Made by a program: the position numbers and the translations under genes
The notes under the pieces: model-generated
What the model saw: only the letters and a program-made list of their open reading frames with translations
Told to the model about the DNA's origin: nothing
Database searches by the model: none
In this document: positions 1 through 7,877 of the stretch, piece by piece
Position numbering within the stretch: position 1 is the first letter of the stretch
How the letters are laid out: each line of letters begins with the position of its first letter
Source: Streptomyces sp. NBC_00239
GTDB lineage: Bacteria > Actinomycetota > Actinomycetes > Streptomycetales > Streptomycetaceae
Length of the DNA stretch: 64,000 bases
Reading direction: 5' to 3'
Assembly: GCF_036194065.1 (NCBI RefSeq)
Contig: NZ_CP108096.1
Coordinates: 186,001 to 250,000, forward strand

Positions 1-63
1 GATGAGCAGGGTCAGGACGGCGTCCTTGAGGGCGGTGCGGTCAAGGTAGACGCTGGCACTCAC
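1..63 (-). CDS. Partial CDS, 5' end only
   Basis: A minus-strand gene begins with GTG at 63 and runs off the left edge after 21 codons (MSASVYLDRTALK...). A purine-rich ribosome binding site (GAGAGG) lies just upstream of the GTG. The reading frame is open to the edge. Too little is visible to assign a function. It is probably the last part of the same minus-strand gene series as the two genes upstream of it. Confidence 0.6.
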   Translation of the reverse strand, partial: MSASVYLDRTALKDAVLTLLI

Positions 64-97
64 AGGTGGCCACCTCTCAGGTAAGGGGGCGGGCGGG

Positions 98-901
98 TCA
101 GCGGGTCAACTCGAAGGCCAGGTCCAGGCGGCGGGTGTGGTCCGGGGCCAGCAGGTCGCCCAGGCTCACGGTGGAGCCGAATCGGTAGCCGGCCCAGTCG
201 GGGGTCATTTGAAGGAGCTCAGCCGTACGGGCGCGCAGCGCCTTCAGGCCGTGCGTCCACTGCTCGGCCGTGGGGAGCGTCTCCCAGGTCCGCTCGGCCT
301 CCTCGTCGTCCAGGAACTCGCCGGCGGGTGTCCGCAGGCGGGCGTCCCACCAGGTGGGGAAGGGATCGCTCCAGGAGACGACGACGGGGTGGTCGTCGCG
401 TTCGAGCAGGAGGCGCTGGACGTCGTGCCAGCCGCACTCCGGGCGGAACTCCCCCGAGGCCAGGCCCTGGGTGATGACGCCGGCCAGCCAGCGGCGATCG
501 GGGCCGTCGACCCAGGTGTTGATCTCGCATTGGCCCATCAGGCGGGCGGCGAGGCGTAGCGGCTCGGTGCCGCCGTCCATCGCGGTGTTGAGGAGCAGGG
601 TCAGGGGGCGGACCTGGTGTCCGCGGTAGTCGACGATCGGGTCGTCGAAGATGACGTTGTGCAGCGAGCGGGCGTACACGCCCAGCCAGCGGTACGGGCT
701 CACCTGGCCGCCGAGCCGGATTTCCCTCAGCTCGTGGTCCTCGGGCAGCAGGTCGAACAGGGCGTAGGCCCGCTCGCCGGAGTCCGGGGAGTCGAAGAGC
801 ACCCGGCGGGCGTGTTCGTGTATCAGGTTGAGGAGATGGGGGCGCTCGGGGCCGTTGAGGTGGGCGGAGCCGTGGGGGTCCTGAAAGCGGATGTAGCTCA
901 C
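98..901 (-). CDS. Hypothetical protein, 267 aa
   Basis: The GTG start at 901 (protein MSYIRFQDPHG...) was chosen because the frame upstream of it loses codon bias and AGGA lies 9-10 bases before it. The protein is soluble, acidic and rich in Trp and Asp (WSDPFPTWWDARL near residue 180), with no signal peptide or membrane segment. I do not recognise the family. It sits 73 bp downstream of another unknown minus-strand gene and may be cotranscribed with it. Third-position G/C is very high, as expected for a real Streptomyces gene. Confidence 0.7.
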   Translation of the reverse strand: MSYIRFQDPHGSAHLNGPERPHLLNLIHEHARRVLFDSPDSGERAYALFDLLPEDHELREIRLGGQVSPYRWLGVYARSLHNVIFDDPIVDYRGHQVRPLTLLLNTAMDGGTEPLRLAARLMGQCEINTWVDGPDRRWLAGVITQGLASGEFRPECGWHDVQRLLLERDDHPVVVSWSDPFPTWWDARLRTPAGEFLDDEEAERTWETLPTAEQWTHGLKALRARTAELLQMTPDWAGYRFGSTVSLGDLLAPDHTRRLDLAFELTR

Positions 902-974
902 GAGGAGTCCTAACGTCGGTGCGTGGGTGGGCAGGAGGCTGCCGGGGCGTTCGGATGCAGGTGGAGACGCGGGC

Positions 975-1502
975 CTACTGCCAGTCGAGGCCGGTGGAGC
1001 AGTTCGCGGGGAGCGGGGCGCCGCTGACGAGGTGGTGGACCAGACCCAGGCCGATCCGTACGCAGCCGAGTGCGGCTTCCTCGTCGGTCTCGCTGGCGAA
1101 GAAGCCCTGCGCCGCGGAAGCATTCTCGATCTTGTGCGCCTGCTCCAGGAGCTGGCTGCGGGTGCGCAGTTCGCCGCGGGGACCGTAGGGGCGGCGTACG
1201 AGCGCGGCGGCCTTGAGCAGGCGGAGCATTCGTGCCTCGGTGCGGAAGAACTGCTGGTAATGGGCCTCCCGGCTGTCTCGGGCTTGCCATCCGCGGCCGT
1301 GGATCGCCGCGTGGAGTTCGCCGCCTGTCGCGACGGTGCGCAGCGCGGACCGCAGGAGGAGGCTGCGCCAGGAGTGCTCGCGCAGGATGCTGCGCGTGGT
1401 GTCCCCGTCCGGGGCCTGCAGTGCGAGGGTGGTGAGGACCTGCTCGGCGCGCGCCAGGTCGGTGGCCCGGGTCGGGCGGGATGGGCGGTGCGTGGGCGGC
1501 AC
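975..1502 (-). CDS. Hypothetical alpha-helical protein, 175 aa
   Basis: GTG start at 1502 (MPPTHRPSRPTRATDLA...), with AAGGGG about 12 bases upstream. The sequence has regular hydrophobic heptad-like spacing and basic helices (HSWRSLLLRSALRTVA), so it is probably all-helical and cytoplasmic. No known motif is visible. Codon usage strongly favours this frame over the overlapping ones. It lies between the 301-residue membrane protein gene and the 267-residue unknown gene, all on the minus strand, so the three may form one transcription unit. Confidence 0.65.
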   Translation of the reverse strand: MPPTHRPSRPTRATDLARAEQVLTTLALQAPDGDTTRSILREHSWRSLLLRSALRTVATGGELHAAIHGRGWQARDSREAHYQQFFRTEARMLRLLKAAALVRRPYGPRGELRTRSQLLEQAHKIENASAAQGFFASETDEEAALGCVRIGLGLVHHLVSGAPLPANCSTGLDWQ

Positions 1503-1621
1503 GGTGTCGGATCCCCTTCACGGTGATGTGGCGGCGGGTCGGGCGGCATCCGCGGTGCTGCGCCGGCTGCTGGCCTCGCAGTTCCTTGTACCAGTCAGGT
1601 CTGACAGCGGCGTCGGGCGGA

Positions 1622-2527
1622 TCAGTTCTTGGCCAGTGCGGGCCGGGTGTTCATCTCGAGGGCGGCGATCGCTTCCTTGGGGACGGGGATGACGCTCTCG
1701 ATCAGGGTCAGTGCGCGGCGCAGGGCGATCTGGCGCTGGGGGGCGTAGCCGCGCTCGTCGAGGGCGACGGCGAGGGCGGCCTGGGCCTGTTCGATGTTGC
1801 GGCGCTCGGCGGGCGGGAGGTAGCGGGCACCGGTCGTCCGGGCGTGGTGGTCCGCGCTCTTCCAGGCAAGGTCGAGTGCGGTGATGGTTTTGCGGTAGGC
1901 GTCGAGGGCTTCCGGGGCGGTGGAGATGCGGGCATCGCGCGCGGCGTCGAGGGCGTCGATGAGGCGCGCGGTTTGGGGGACGTTCACGTCGGCCAGGGCC
2001 AGGCGGTGGAGGTTGTCGAGCAGGTTCATCTCGAAGTCGCCGTATGCCTCCCGCACTGCGTCGTGACGGGCTTCCAACTCGGCGCGTCGTTGTACGAGTT
2101 CGCCGGTGCGGCGCTGGTGCGCTTGGGCGCGCTCGCGTCGGCGGTGCAGGTAGGCGGCGAGCGCACCTGCAAGGAGCAGGAGCACGACGACGGCCGCGAT
2201 GGCGCCGACGACGGTCGCGATCGTCCCCCACGGCGGGCTGCTGTCCGTGTGCCGCGGCCCGTCCGAGGCGCCCGCGCCGTGCTCCGAGGGGCTCGGCTCG
2301 GCTTCGAGGTCCTTGGCGACAAACGCCCGCAGCTTGGACGCCAGCTCCATGGGGAGCCTCGGGTTGAACACGAGGGTCGACAAGACCATCACCCCGAGCA
2401 GGGCCGTGCCCACGCGCGGCCAGTCCTTGGCGAGCCAGAACCGGAATGCCTGGACACCGAGGAAAAGGCACATGAGGTTGCCGATGAGGGTGAGTATCCA
2501 GGTCGCGGTCGTGGACGTGGCTGCCAT
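1622..2527 (-). CDS. Membrane protein with pilin-like N-terminus and coiled-coil tail
   Basis: ATG start at 2527 (MAATSTTATWILTL...). Residues about 9-28 and 36-54 are two membrane segments, 72-98 an acidic Pro/Ser linker, 100-125 a third membrane segment followed by a basic stop (HRRRERAQ), and 130-301 a helical, partly coiled-coil domain. The first 65 residues align by eye with the 76-residue pilin-like protein encoded at 48343-48573: both have a WIL start, a W-x-AK-x-W turn and a VF-x-P after the second helix. It therefore looks like a fusion of that transfer-apparatus domain to an extra domain. A DnaA-box-like motif lies about 105 bp upstream. The role in conjugation is inferred; the rest of the protein is unrecognised. 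Confidence 0.75.
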   Translation of the reverse strand: MAATSTTATWILTLIGNLMCLFLGVQAFRFWLAKDWPRVGTALLGVMVLSTLVFNPRLPMELASKLRAFVAKDLEAEPSPSEHGAGASDGPRHTDSSPPWGTIATVVGAIAAVVVLLLLAGALAAYLHRRRERAQAHQRRTGELVQRRAELEARHDAVREAYGDFEMNLLDNLHRLALADVNVPQTARLIDALDAARDARISTAPEALDAYRKTITALDLAWKSADHHARTTGARYLPPAERRNIEQAQAALAVALDERGYAPQRQIALRRALTLIESVIPVPKEAIAALEMNTRPALAKN

Positions 2528-2631
2528 GGGCCGGGGGCCTTTCACGAGGTGCCTGCCGCCGGCCGGGCGTGTGAATGCCAACCTGCGGTGTCCTGTGAGA
2601 GATCAGGACACGATCACCGTGTGCCAGGGCC

Positions 2632-2674
2632 CCTGTGGACAGAGTCCGGCGACCGCACCCGCCCCTGTGGACAG
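2632..2674 (-). promoter_or_regulatory. DnaA-box-like regulatory motif (two copies)
   Basis: Read on the minus strand, the site contains CGGACTCTGTCCACAGG, with a second shorter copy (CTGTCCACAGG) about 20 bp further upstream. It lies about 105-145 bp before the start of the membrane protein gene at 2527. The same motif recurs at many other places in the window in the same orientation relative to the gene. Confidence 0.55.
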
Positions 2675-2718
2675 CGCACGGAGCACGCCGTGGCCGGTCG
2701 CCGGGCCCGCTGGGCGGG

Positions 2719-3267
2719 TCAGATCTGGTCGCCGACCTTGATCTTGCGCCACTTCGTTTCGGTGACCTCCTTCCAGTTGGAGCGCTTGTCCTTGACGATC
2801 AGGACCTTCCACACGGCCGGGTGCTGCTGCACCCCGGTCTGCACCCGCCCGAGGTACTGGCGGTCACAGACCCGGCGGGAGCTCCGCTTCCCCCCGCTGG
2901 CGCCGCCGTTGGATCCGCTCGAGCTGCCCTTGTCCAGCTTGTTCGGCGAGCCCGGCTTCACCTTCGAAACGCCTCCGCCGCCGCTGCCTCCGCCGGTGGT
3001 GGAGCGGCTGCCGGAACCGCCGGTGGAGGGCCGGCTGATGCCGGTGAGGGTCAACGCGTTGGTGGTGACGGTGCGGCAGTTCGTCTCGCGGTAGCGGTCC
3101 TCGTAGATCGGCGTGGAGGGCCGCGCCGCATCGTGGTCCTTCTCCTTCACGGTGCCGTGCTCCAGCGGCTTCGGGGGCTTCGGGGTGCTGGAGGTGCAGG
3201 CCGCCAGCAGGATCGCGGCGGTGACGGCGGTGACGGCGATCGTGAGCGGTCGGGCGGCGGGAGACAT
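2719..3267 (-). CDS. Secreted lipoprotein, 182 aa
   Basis: The ATG start at 3267 gives MSPAARPLTIAVTAVTAAIL followed by LAAC, a clear lipobox (Cys at residue 24), so the protein is probably lipid-anchored outside the membrane. The mature part has a Pro/Lys-rich segment, a predicted folded region (TPIYEDRYRETNCRTVTTNALTL), a long Gly/Ser linker (residues about 80-125) and a basic C-terminal domain ending KWRKIKVGDQI. It lies upstream of the pilin-domain fusion gene, and a DnaA-box-like motif lies about 80 bp before it. A role at the cell surface in mating is possible, but only from context. Confidence 0.75.
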   Translation of the reverse strand: MSPAARPLTIAVTAVTAAILLAACTSSTPKPPKPLEHGTVKEKDHDAARPSTPIYEDRYRETNCRTVTTNALTLTGISRPSTGGSGSRSTTGGGSGGGGVSKVKPGSPNKLDKGSSSGSNGGASGGKRSSRRVCDRQYLGRVQTGVQQHPAVWKVLIVKDKRSNWKEVTETKWRKIKVGDQI

Positions 3268-3344
3268 CGGGGCAGCTCTCACTTTCTGGCGTGTGCAGGG
3301 GAGTTGGCGGGGCGCGGGCGGCGGGACGACTGTCCGCCAAGGAG

Positions 3345-3358
3345 CCTGTGGACAGCGG
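3345..3358 (-). promoter_or_regulatory. DnaA-box-like regulatory motif
   Basis: Minus-strand CCGCTGTCCACAGG, a shorter copy of the dispersed motif, about 80 bp upstream of the lipoprotein start at 3267. It lacks the GGACTC extension seen at most other copies. Confidence 0.4.
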
Positions 3359-3376
3359 CCGCCCGCGCCGTGGGCG

Positions 3377-3544
3377 TCAGCGGCCGGGCTCGTCAGCGAA
3401 CGTCTCGGCGTACGCGGGCTTGAGGGAGTGCCAGACGGTGAGGTCCGCCGGCTTGTCGTCGAGGCGCAGGAAGACACCGGCGCGGATCGTCGGGTCCTCG
3501 ATGCGGTTGACGGCCGCGGCGAAGGCCCGGCGCGTCGGAGGGTT
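3377..3544 (-). pseudogene. C-terminal gene remnant, no start codon
   Basis: This open minus-strand frame has good coding character and reads AFAAAVNRIEDP, then TIRAGVFLRLDDKPADLTVW, then HSLKPAYAETFADEPGR and stop. No ATG, GTG or TTG occurs between the upstream in-frame stop and the conserved-looking part, and a terminator hairpin at 3545-3570 directly abuts it. I read it as the 3' end of a gene that lost its front half. The parent family is not recognised. Confidence 0.5.
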
Positions 3545-3570
3545 GGCCCTCGGCGCAGGTGCCGAGGGCC
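3545..3570 (-). terminator. Hairpin terminator
   Basis: Perfect 10-bp stem GGCCCTCGGC/GCCGAGGGCC with a 6-base loop, 23 bp after the stop codon of the 119-residue gene (3593-3952). No T-run follows, as is common in Streptomyces. Confidence 0.6.
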
Positions 3571-3592
3571 GGGCGTGGGGTGTGTCCGCTGG

Positions 3593-3952
3593 TCAGCGGC
3601 TCAGGGTCTGGAGCTCCGTGATCACGAGGGGGCCGTCGCTGTCGCGGAGGATGCGGTGGACCAGGAGGTCGCCCCGGTGGAGGGCGAGGTGGCGGGCCTT
3701 GGCCTCGATGGCGGCGAGCTTGCTGCCCGTGGCGTGCAGGGTTCCGCAGCTGCACAGGAAGCCGTATCCGTCGCGGCCTCCGCGGGCGGCGCAGTCCGGG
3801 TGGAGCGGGCGGCCCTGGTAGTGGCGGTGCTCTCCCGGTCCGCTGAGGGGGCACGGTGAGCGGTCCGTGGCGTGCAGGGCGACGACGTCGGCCGTGAAGA
3901 CCTGCTCGTCGGTGCTGTGCGTGTCTTCACTGTTCCCTGCGTGCGTGGCCAC
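3593..3952 (-). CDS. Small Cys/His-rich protein, 119 aa
   Basis: ATG start at 3952 (MATHAGNSEDTHSTDE...). Cys34, His42, Cys54, Cys67 and Cys69 could form a zinc site (HPDC...FLCSCGTLH). The C-terminal half has an amphipathic helix (KLAAIEAKARHLALHRGDLL). It resembles the small zinc-binding proteins of the 17-29 kb island but has no known function. It is transcribed from a strong promoter of the GACCCT/TTGACT family about 70 bp upstream, and ends at a hairpin terminator, so it is a single-gene unit. Confidence 0.75.
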   Translation of the reverse strand: MATHAGNSEDTHSTDEQVFTADVVALHATDRSPCPLSGPGEHRHYQGRPLHPDCAARGGRDGYGFLCSCGTLHATGSKLAAIEAKARHLALHRGDLLVHRILRDSDGPLVITELQTLSR

Positions 3953-4027
3953 CGGTGCCCCCTGCCGTAGTTGGGCACCGTCGAGCGGTGCCTTCGAGGT
4001 CGAACCTTCAACCTGTTGACGCTATTA

Positions 4028-4068
4028 ACTTTACTCATAGTGGGGTTATGAGTCAAACTAAAAGGGTC
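4028..4068 (-). promoter_or_regulatory. Promoter of the GACCCT-TTGNNN family
   Basis: On the minus strand: GACCCT, 6 bases, TTGACT as -35, a 17-base spacer, TAAAGT as -10, then TAATAGCGTCAACAGG. Over about 57 bp it matches the plus-strand promoter at 22771-22811. It drives the 119-residue gene. The ATG of the divergent winged-helix gene (4048) lies inside it, so that regulator could act here. Confidence 0.7.
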
Positions 4069-4338
4069 AGCGTGATGGGCGGGCGGTCCCGCGCATCACC
4101 GGGAGTTCGACACCTTGGAGACCTCTTGGCCCGCCCGCTCGGCCGCCACCAGCTCACTGCTCTCAGCGCGCTCGCCCGCCTCAACGGCGGCACCTGGAGC
4201 GCCGACTGTGCCTGGCGGCTGCATACCGTCGCGCACACGGTGCGCGTGCTGAACACGCTCGTGGAGCGCGGCTATGCGACACGGACGAGCGCGTCCGCCC
4301 GCTACGCGATCACCGAGCAGGGCCTCAACCGGCTGGTT
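4048..4338 (+). pseudogene. Winged-helix regulator joined to a recombinase frame
   Basis: From ATG 4048 the frame encodes a compact winged-helix DNA-binding domain of about 97 residues (PLGRHQLTALSALARLNGG, then a recognition-helix-like segment and a wing ending YAITEQGLNRL). Codon use then changes and the frame runs on without a stop into the first recombinase. I infer that the three-recombinase element inserted near the 3' end and replaced the natural stop, creating a potential 618-residue fusion. The start codon lies within the divergent promoter of the 119-residue gene, which suggests mutual regulation. How many residues are lost cannot be told. Confidence 0.5.
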
Positions 4339-4446
4339 AGGTCAAGTATCTGTAGCTGTCTCAGCGGGGTCTTTGAGGGGCTGGGGCGAGTGATCGTCAG
4401 CGTTAGGTTCAAGTGTTCGTACATGTCGCATGAGTTGGGGGGACAG

Positions 4447-5904
4447 GTGGACTACTTCTTCGTTTCACCGGACAAGACCCGGAAGTTCTACGAGGCGCCT
4501 CCTGGTCTGGAGGATCTGGACGCGGTGGCCTACGTGACTCGGAAGGGGGCTCTGAAGACGGGTACACCGTTCTTCCTCGGCCCCGACATGCGTCCGGCGG
4601 AGCCGCTGAGTTCGTTCTTCCACGAGATGGCGAAGTCCCTCAAGGCCAAGTCGCTGTCCGACTACACCTACGACGCCTTGGGCCTCGTCGACTTCCTCGA
4701 GGCCCTGGACCTCCCGACGGATCTGCTGTCGGCGACGGAGGACGACCTCGTCGCCTACCGCGAGGACCGAACGGTGCACCAGGAGACGCCCGTAGAGGCG
4801 GCTACGTGGAAGCGGCACCGGGCTTTGATCAACAACTTCTATGACTGGGCGGTCGATGGAGCGAAGATCCTCGACAAGCGTCCGTACTACCGCCGAAAGA
4901 ACGGCAAGGACGTCCTGGCCTGGGGGGATACCAGCGAGCTGGACGTACGCCACCTGGCTTACGGGCAGTGGCGGTTTCTGAAGCAGGTGGGCCTTCGCGG
5001 CCTGCTGCCCGATGACCGCGCTGACGGGCGTTTTCGGGTGTCGGCGCCGTTGCGGAACAGCGCAGGCGGCGAACTGGCGGTGACGACGGGGATGAGGCTG
5101 CGCGAGTTCAGCACGCTGCTGGACATCGAGGTCGGCCAGCCGCGCCGGGATGGTATGCCGACGCCGGTCGAACTCCAGGCGACGGCGAAGTACAGCCTGA
5201 AGCGGATCGTCGAGATCCAGTACGACACGTCGCGCGAGATGGATCTCTACCGCCGCACCGAGCGGGAGTGGACGGTCAGGAAGGCGGCGAAGGCGCTGCA
5301 CAGGCGCCGCGCCGAACTGTTCGTGGTGGATGACGTCGATCTGCGAAGGATGAAGGTCAGCGGTGTGTTGCATGGCCGGCGGCGGGTCTTCAGCGTCTCG
5401 GGAATGACCGAGGAGATCAGGCGGCTGGCCGTCATCGAGGGTGATCACGGCTTGGAGGCGATGGCCCTGTTTGTGGGCCGCGGCGGTCAGATGCTCACCA
5501 AGTCGCGCTGGAACCAGATCTTCGATGCGGCTCACGCCCGCACCTTGCGCATCTGCAAGGAGGAAGACCTGGACCTGGAGATGCCTGCCCGGTTTCGGAT
5601 CCACGATCTCCGGCACACGTTCGCGGTGATCATGCTGGAACTGCTGACCAGGATGGTCCTCGAGATGGAGGCCGAGCGACGCCGTTCAGGTCAGGACGCC
5701 TATGTGACCGAACACATCAATCTGAATGCCCTGTTGATGGTTCAGGGCCTTTTGGGACATAAGCGCGTCAGCTCGACGATGCGTTATCTGCGATACATCC
5801 GCCGGACGAACCTGCTGGTCGCGCGGGCCATCGCGGAGTGGAACGACCAGAACAAGACCTACGCGGAGTATGCCTCCCGCCTGGCCGATCGGACGGTGGC
5901 CTGA
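4447..5904 (+). CDS. Tyrosine recombinase 1 (TnpA-like)
   Basis: The GTG start at 4447 (VDYFFVSPDKTRKFYEAPPG...) follows GGGGGGACAG; an ATG at 4423 is possible. The 485-residue protein has an N-terminal SAM-like core-binding region (residues about 60-130) and a C-terminal catalytic domain. Arg I lies in TGMRLREF, the H-x-x-R box in HDLRHTFA, and LLGHKRVSSTMRYLRYI carries the final His and the Tyr nucleophile. All key residues appear intact, so it should be active in strand exchange. The stop overlaps the start of the next gene (TGATG). The frame is open upstream into the winged-helix gene. Confidence 0.85.
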   Translation: MDYFFVSPDKTRKFYEAPPGLEDLDAVAYVTRKGALKTGTPFFLGPDMRPAEPLSSFFHEMAKSLKAKSLSDYTYDALGLVDFLEALDLPTDLLSATEDDLVAYREDRTVHQETPVEAATWKRHRALINNFYDWAVDGAKILDKRPYYRRKNGKDVLAWGDTSELDVRHLAYGQWRFLKQVGLRGLLPDDRADGRFRVSAPLRNSAGGELAVTTGMRLREFSTLLDIEVGQPRRDGMPTPVELQATAKYSLKRIVEIQYDTSREMDLYRRTEREWTVRKAAKALHRRRAELFVVDDVDLRRMKVSGVLHGRRRVFSVSGMTEEIRRLAVIEGDHGLEAMALFVGRGGQMLTKSRWNQIFDAAHARTLRICKEEDLDLEMPARFRIHDLRHTFAVIMLELLTRMVLEMEAERRRSGQDAYVTEHINLNALLMVQGLLGHKRVSSTMRYLRYIRRTNLLVARAIAEWNDQNKTYAEYASRLADRTVA

Positions 5905-7877
5905 TGGCTCGCCGGGGCGAGCGGAAGGCACGGCCGAAGCTCGCAGGGGGCCAGATCCAGGCACAGGCACAGGCACAGGCCGGGCAGGGTCGCGTCGGAG
6001 TGCGCGAGCTGACTTACCTGACGCCGAAGGGTCGCCTGAAACGGCACCGGGTCGACCCGGGTGGCTACGGCTGCTCGACGCTGGCGGCACAGCTGGCGGA
6101 CGGGTGGATCGACTACCACCGGGCCGCGGCCTTGACCGACAGCGGGGACTACGCGGGGGCAGTGCGGTCGTTCGCGGCGTTCGTGGACCAGTATTTGGCG
6201 GCCAAGGGCCTGGATTCGACGATGGTCCGCCTCGATGGCGGGGACATCGACCTGGTCGAAGTCATCTACGAGTGGGAGAAGTGGCTGCAAGAGCAGTACG
6301 CGGCGGCGTCGGGTCGGCCTTATGGCCTGGCCGGGAGGCTGCTGACGTTGATCGGCCATCGTGCCGTTCGTGATCCGAACGTGCCGGAGAGGCTCCGGCG
6401 GAGGGCAGAGACCACGCCCACCTTTCGACGCCCGAAGTCCGAGCCGCTGGACGAGTTCGCCAACCACGAGCGTCTGGCCCTGCGGCAGGCCGCGCAGGCA
6501 GGTGTCCGTGAGCTGGAGAAGCGTCTCGCCCTGGGGCGGGATCTGCTGGAGGCGGGGGAGGACCCTCGCGTGGCCGGCTGGCATGACCTGCCGAATCTGG
6601 TCTGGGCCGCACGCCACCGAATGCTGACCGCAACGCAGTTGAAGAAACATCTCCCCGCCCGCGCCGACCGGTGGCCTGAGCCACTGAAGGAGCTCGCGCT
6701 CGAACCGGAAGGGTTCTCCTCGAGAACCGGATACTGGCTGATGAGGGCAGTGCACGGACTGCTGTTCCCGCACGAGATTGATCTGCATCCGTTCCGGATC
6801 TTGCTGCTGCTGGAGCTCACTGACTGCACCCCGGAGGAACTGCACGTCGTCTGCGAGGGCGACATCGCATTCAGCCGTGAGGGCGTCCGGGTGGTTCAGC
6901 GGAAGCGGCGGGCCGGACGCGTCCGCGCGGACTTCCACCCGCTGGACGAGGTTGCCCTGGACGAGGAGCGACCAGGCGAATGGGTCTACCCCGGCGCGGG
7001 CAACTGGGACACCCCCGGCCTGTTCCGTCGCCTCCACGCGGCGACGGCTCTGAGTCGGGAAGCGTTCGAACAGCCGTGGCTGTTCACCGCGGTGGAAGCT
7101 GACAGGCACCGGGCCGCGATGCTGGCCGGCCTCGCCCTCTTCACCCGCAAGGGGCGCCGCTTCACCCAGTGGATTGGCGCACATGACGGCTCCGACGGCA
7201 CACTCGCCCTGGACATCTCCCGCCCGCACGACGTCAGGCGCCTGCGGAAGACGGCCAAGACCAGCAAGGTGGCCGCGTTGGGCGGGACCCTGACGGACCT
7301 GGCCGGAGATGATCACCACATCGAGGTCTTCCGCGGGCACTACGCACACGGGACTACCGTCCATGTCCTGGCCGGCAAGGCCATCAACAAGGCCCAGAAT
7401 CAGGTCTTCAAGAAGGTGACGGCCACCAAACCGGTCCTGATCACAGCGGAGGCCGAGGCGTCCCTCGTCGAGTCCGGAACTGCCCAGGCCCTTGATCTGA
7501 CCCAGGAGCAGGCCGGCGCCCTGGCCAGTGGGGACTTGGACATGGGGCTGACTGGCTGCCGAGATCCGTACGCCTCGCCCCACACCGCGGAGGGCAAGCT
7601 CTGCCATGTTGCTCCGGCGATGTGCATGCTCTGCCGGAACGCGATCGTCTTCACCTCGCAGTTGCCCCGACTTCTGATGCTCTCCGACCACATCGACCAG
7701 ATGCGGCTGGTGCTCGCACCTGAGCGATGGCAGGCGGTCTGGGGTGGCCAGGCCGCAGCTCTCGCGGAGGTCTTCCAGGAAGTCGCCGACCAGATCCCCG
7801 CCGCCCGGCAGGAGATCGAGGACAAGAAACTGAGACTGGATCTCCCCTTGGGGATGCGAACGGAGTACGAGCGATGA
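5904..7877 (+). CDS. Recombinase-like protein 2, probably degenerate
   Basis: A 657-residue protein starting MARRGERKARPKL at an ATG that overlaps the preceding stop. Its position and length match TnpB-type partners. The C-terminal third has DVRRLRKTAKT and FRGHYAHGTTVHVLAGKA, which resemble the H-x-x-R and GH-x5-T-x-x-Y boxes of tyrosine recombinases. However, the region expected to hold Arg I reads LLELTDCTPEEL, and no Tyr stands at the nucleophile position (HVLA). It may act as a structural or targeting subunit of a recombinase complex. A Cys cluster near the end (CRDPY...LCHVAPAMCMLC) could bind zinc. Its start and stop overlap both neighbours, so the products are made together. Confidence 0.75.
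   Translation: MARRGERKARPKLAGGQIQAQAQAQAGQGRVGVRELTYLTPKGRLKRHRVDPGGYGCSTLAAQLADGWIDYHRAAALTDSGDYAGAVRSFAAFVDQYLAAKGLDSTMVRLDGGDIDLVEVIYEWEKWLQEQYAAASGRPYGLAGRLLTLIGHRAVRDPNVPERLRRRAETTPTFRRPKSEPLDEFANHERLALRQAAQAGVRELEKRLALGRDLLEAGEDPRVAGWHDLPNLVWAARHRMLTATQLKKHLPARADRWPEPLKELALEPEGFSSRTGYWLMRAVHGLLFPHEIDLHPFRILLLLELTDCTPEELHVVCEGDIAFSREGVRVVQRKRRAGRVRADFHPLDEVALDEERPGEWVYPGAGNWDTPGLFRRLHAATALSREAFEQPWLFTAVEADRHRAAMLAGLALFTRKGRRFTQWIGAHDGSDGTLALDISRPHDVRRLRKTAKTSKVAALGGTLTDLAGDDHHIEVFRGHYAHGTTVHVLAGKAINKAQNQVFKKVTATKPVLITAEAEASLVESGTAQALDLTQEQAGALASGDLDMGLTGCRDPYASPHTAEGKLCHVAPAMCMLCRNAIVFTSQLPRLLMLSDHIDQMRLVLAPERWQAVWGGQAAALAEVFQEVADQIPAARQEIEDKKLRLDLPLGMRTEYER

Noticed and set aside
1481..3094. 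537-codon plus-strand frame
   Set aside because: Antisense to the membrane protein and lipoprotein genes, which have clear membrane segments and a lipobox.
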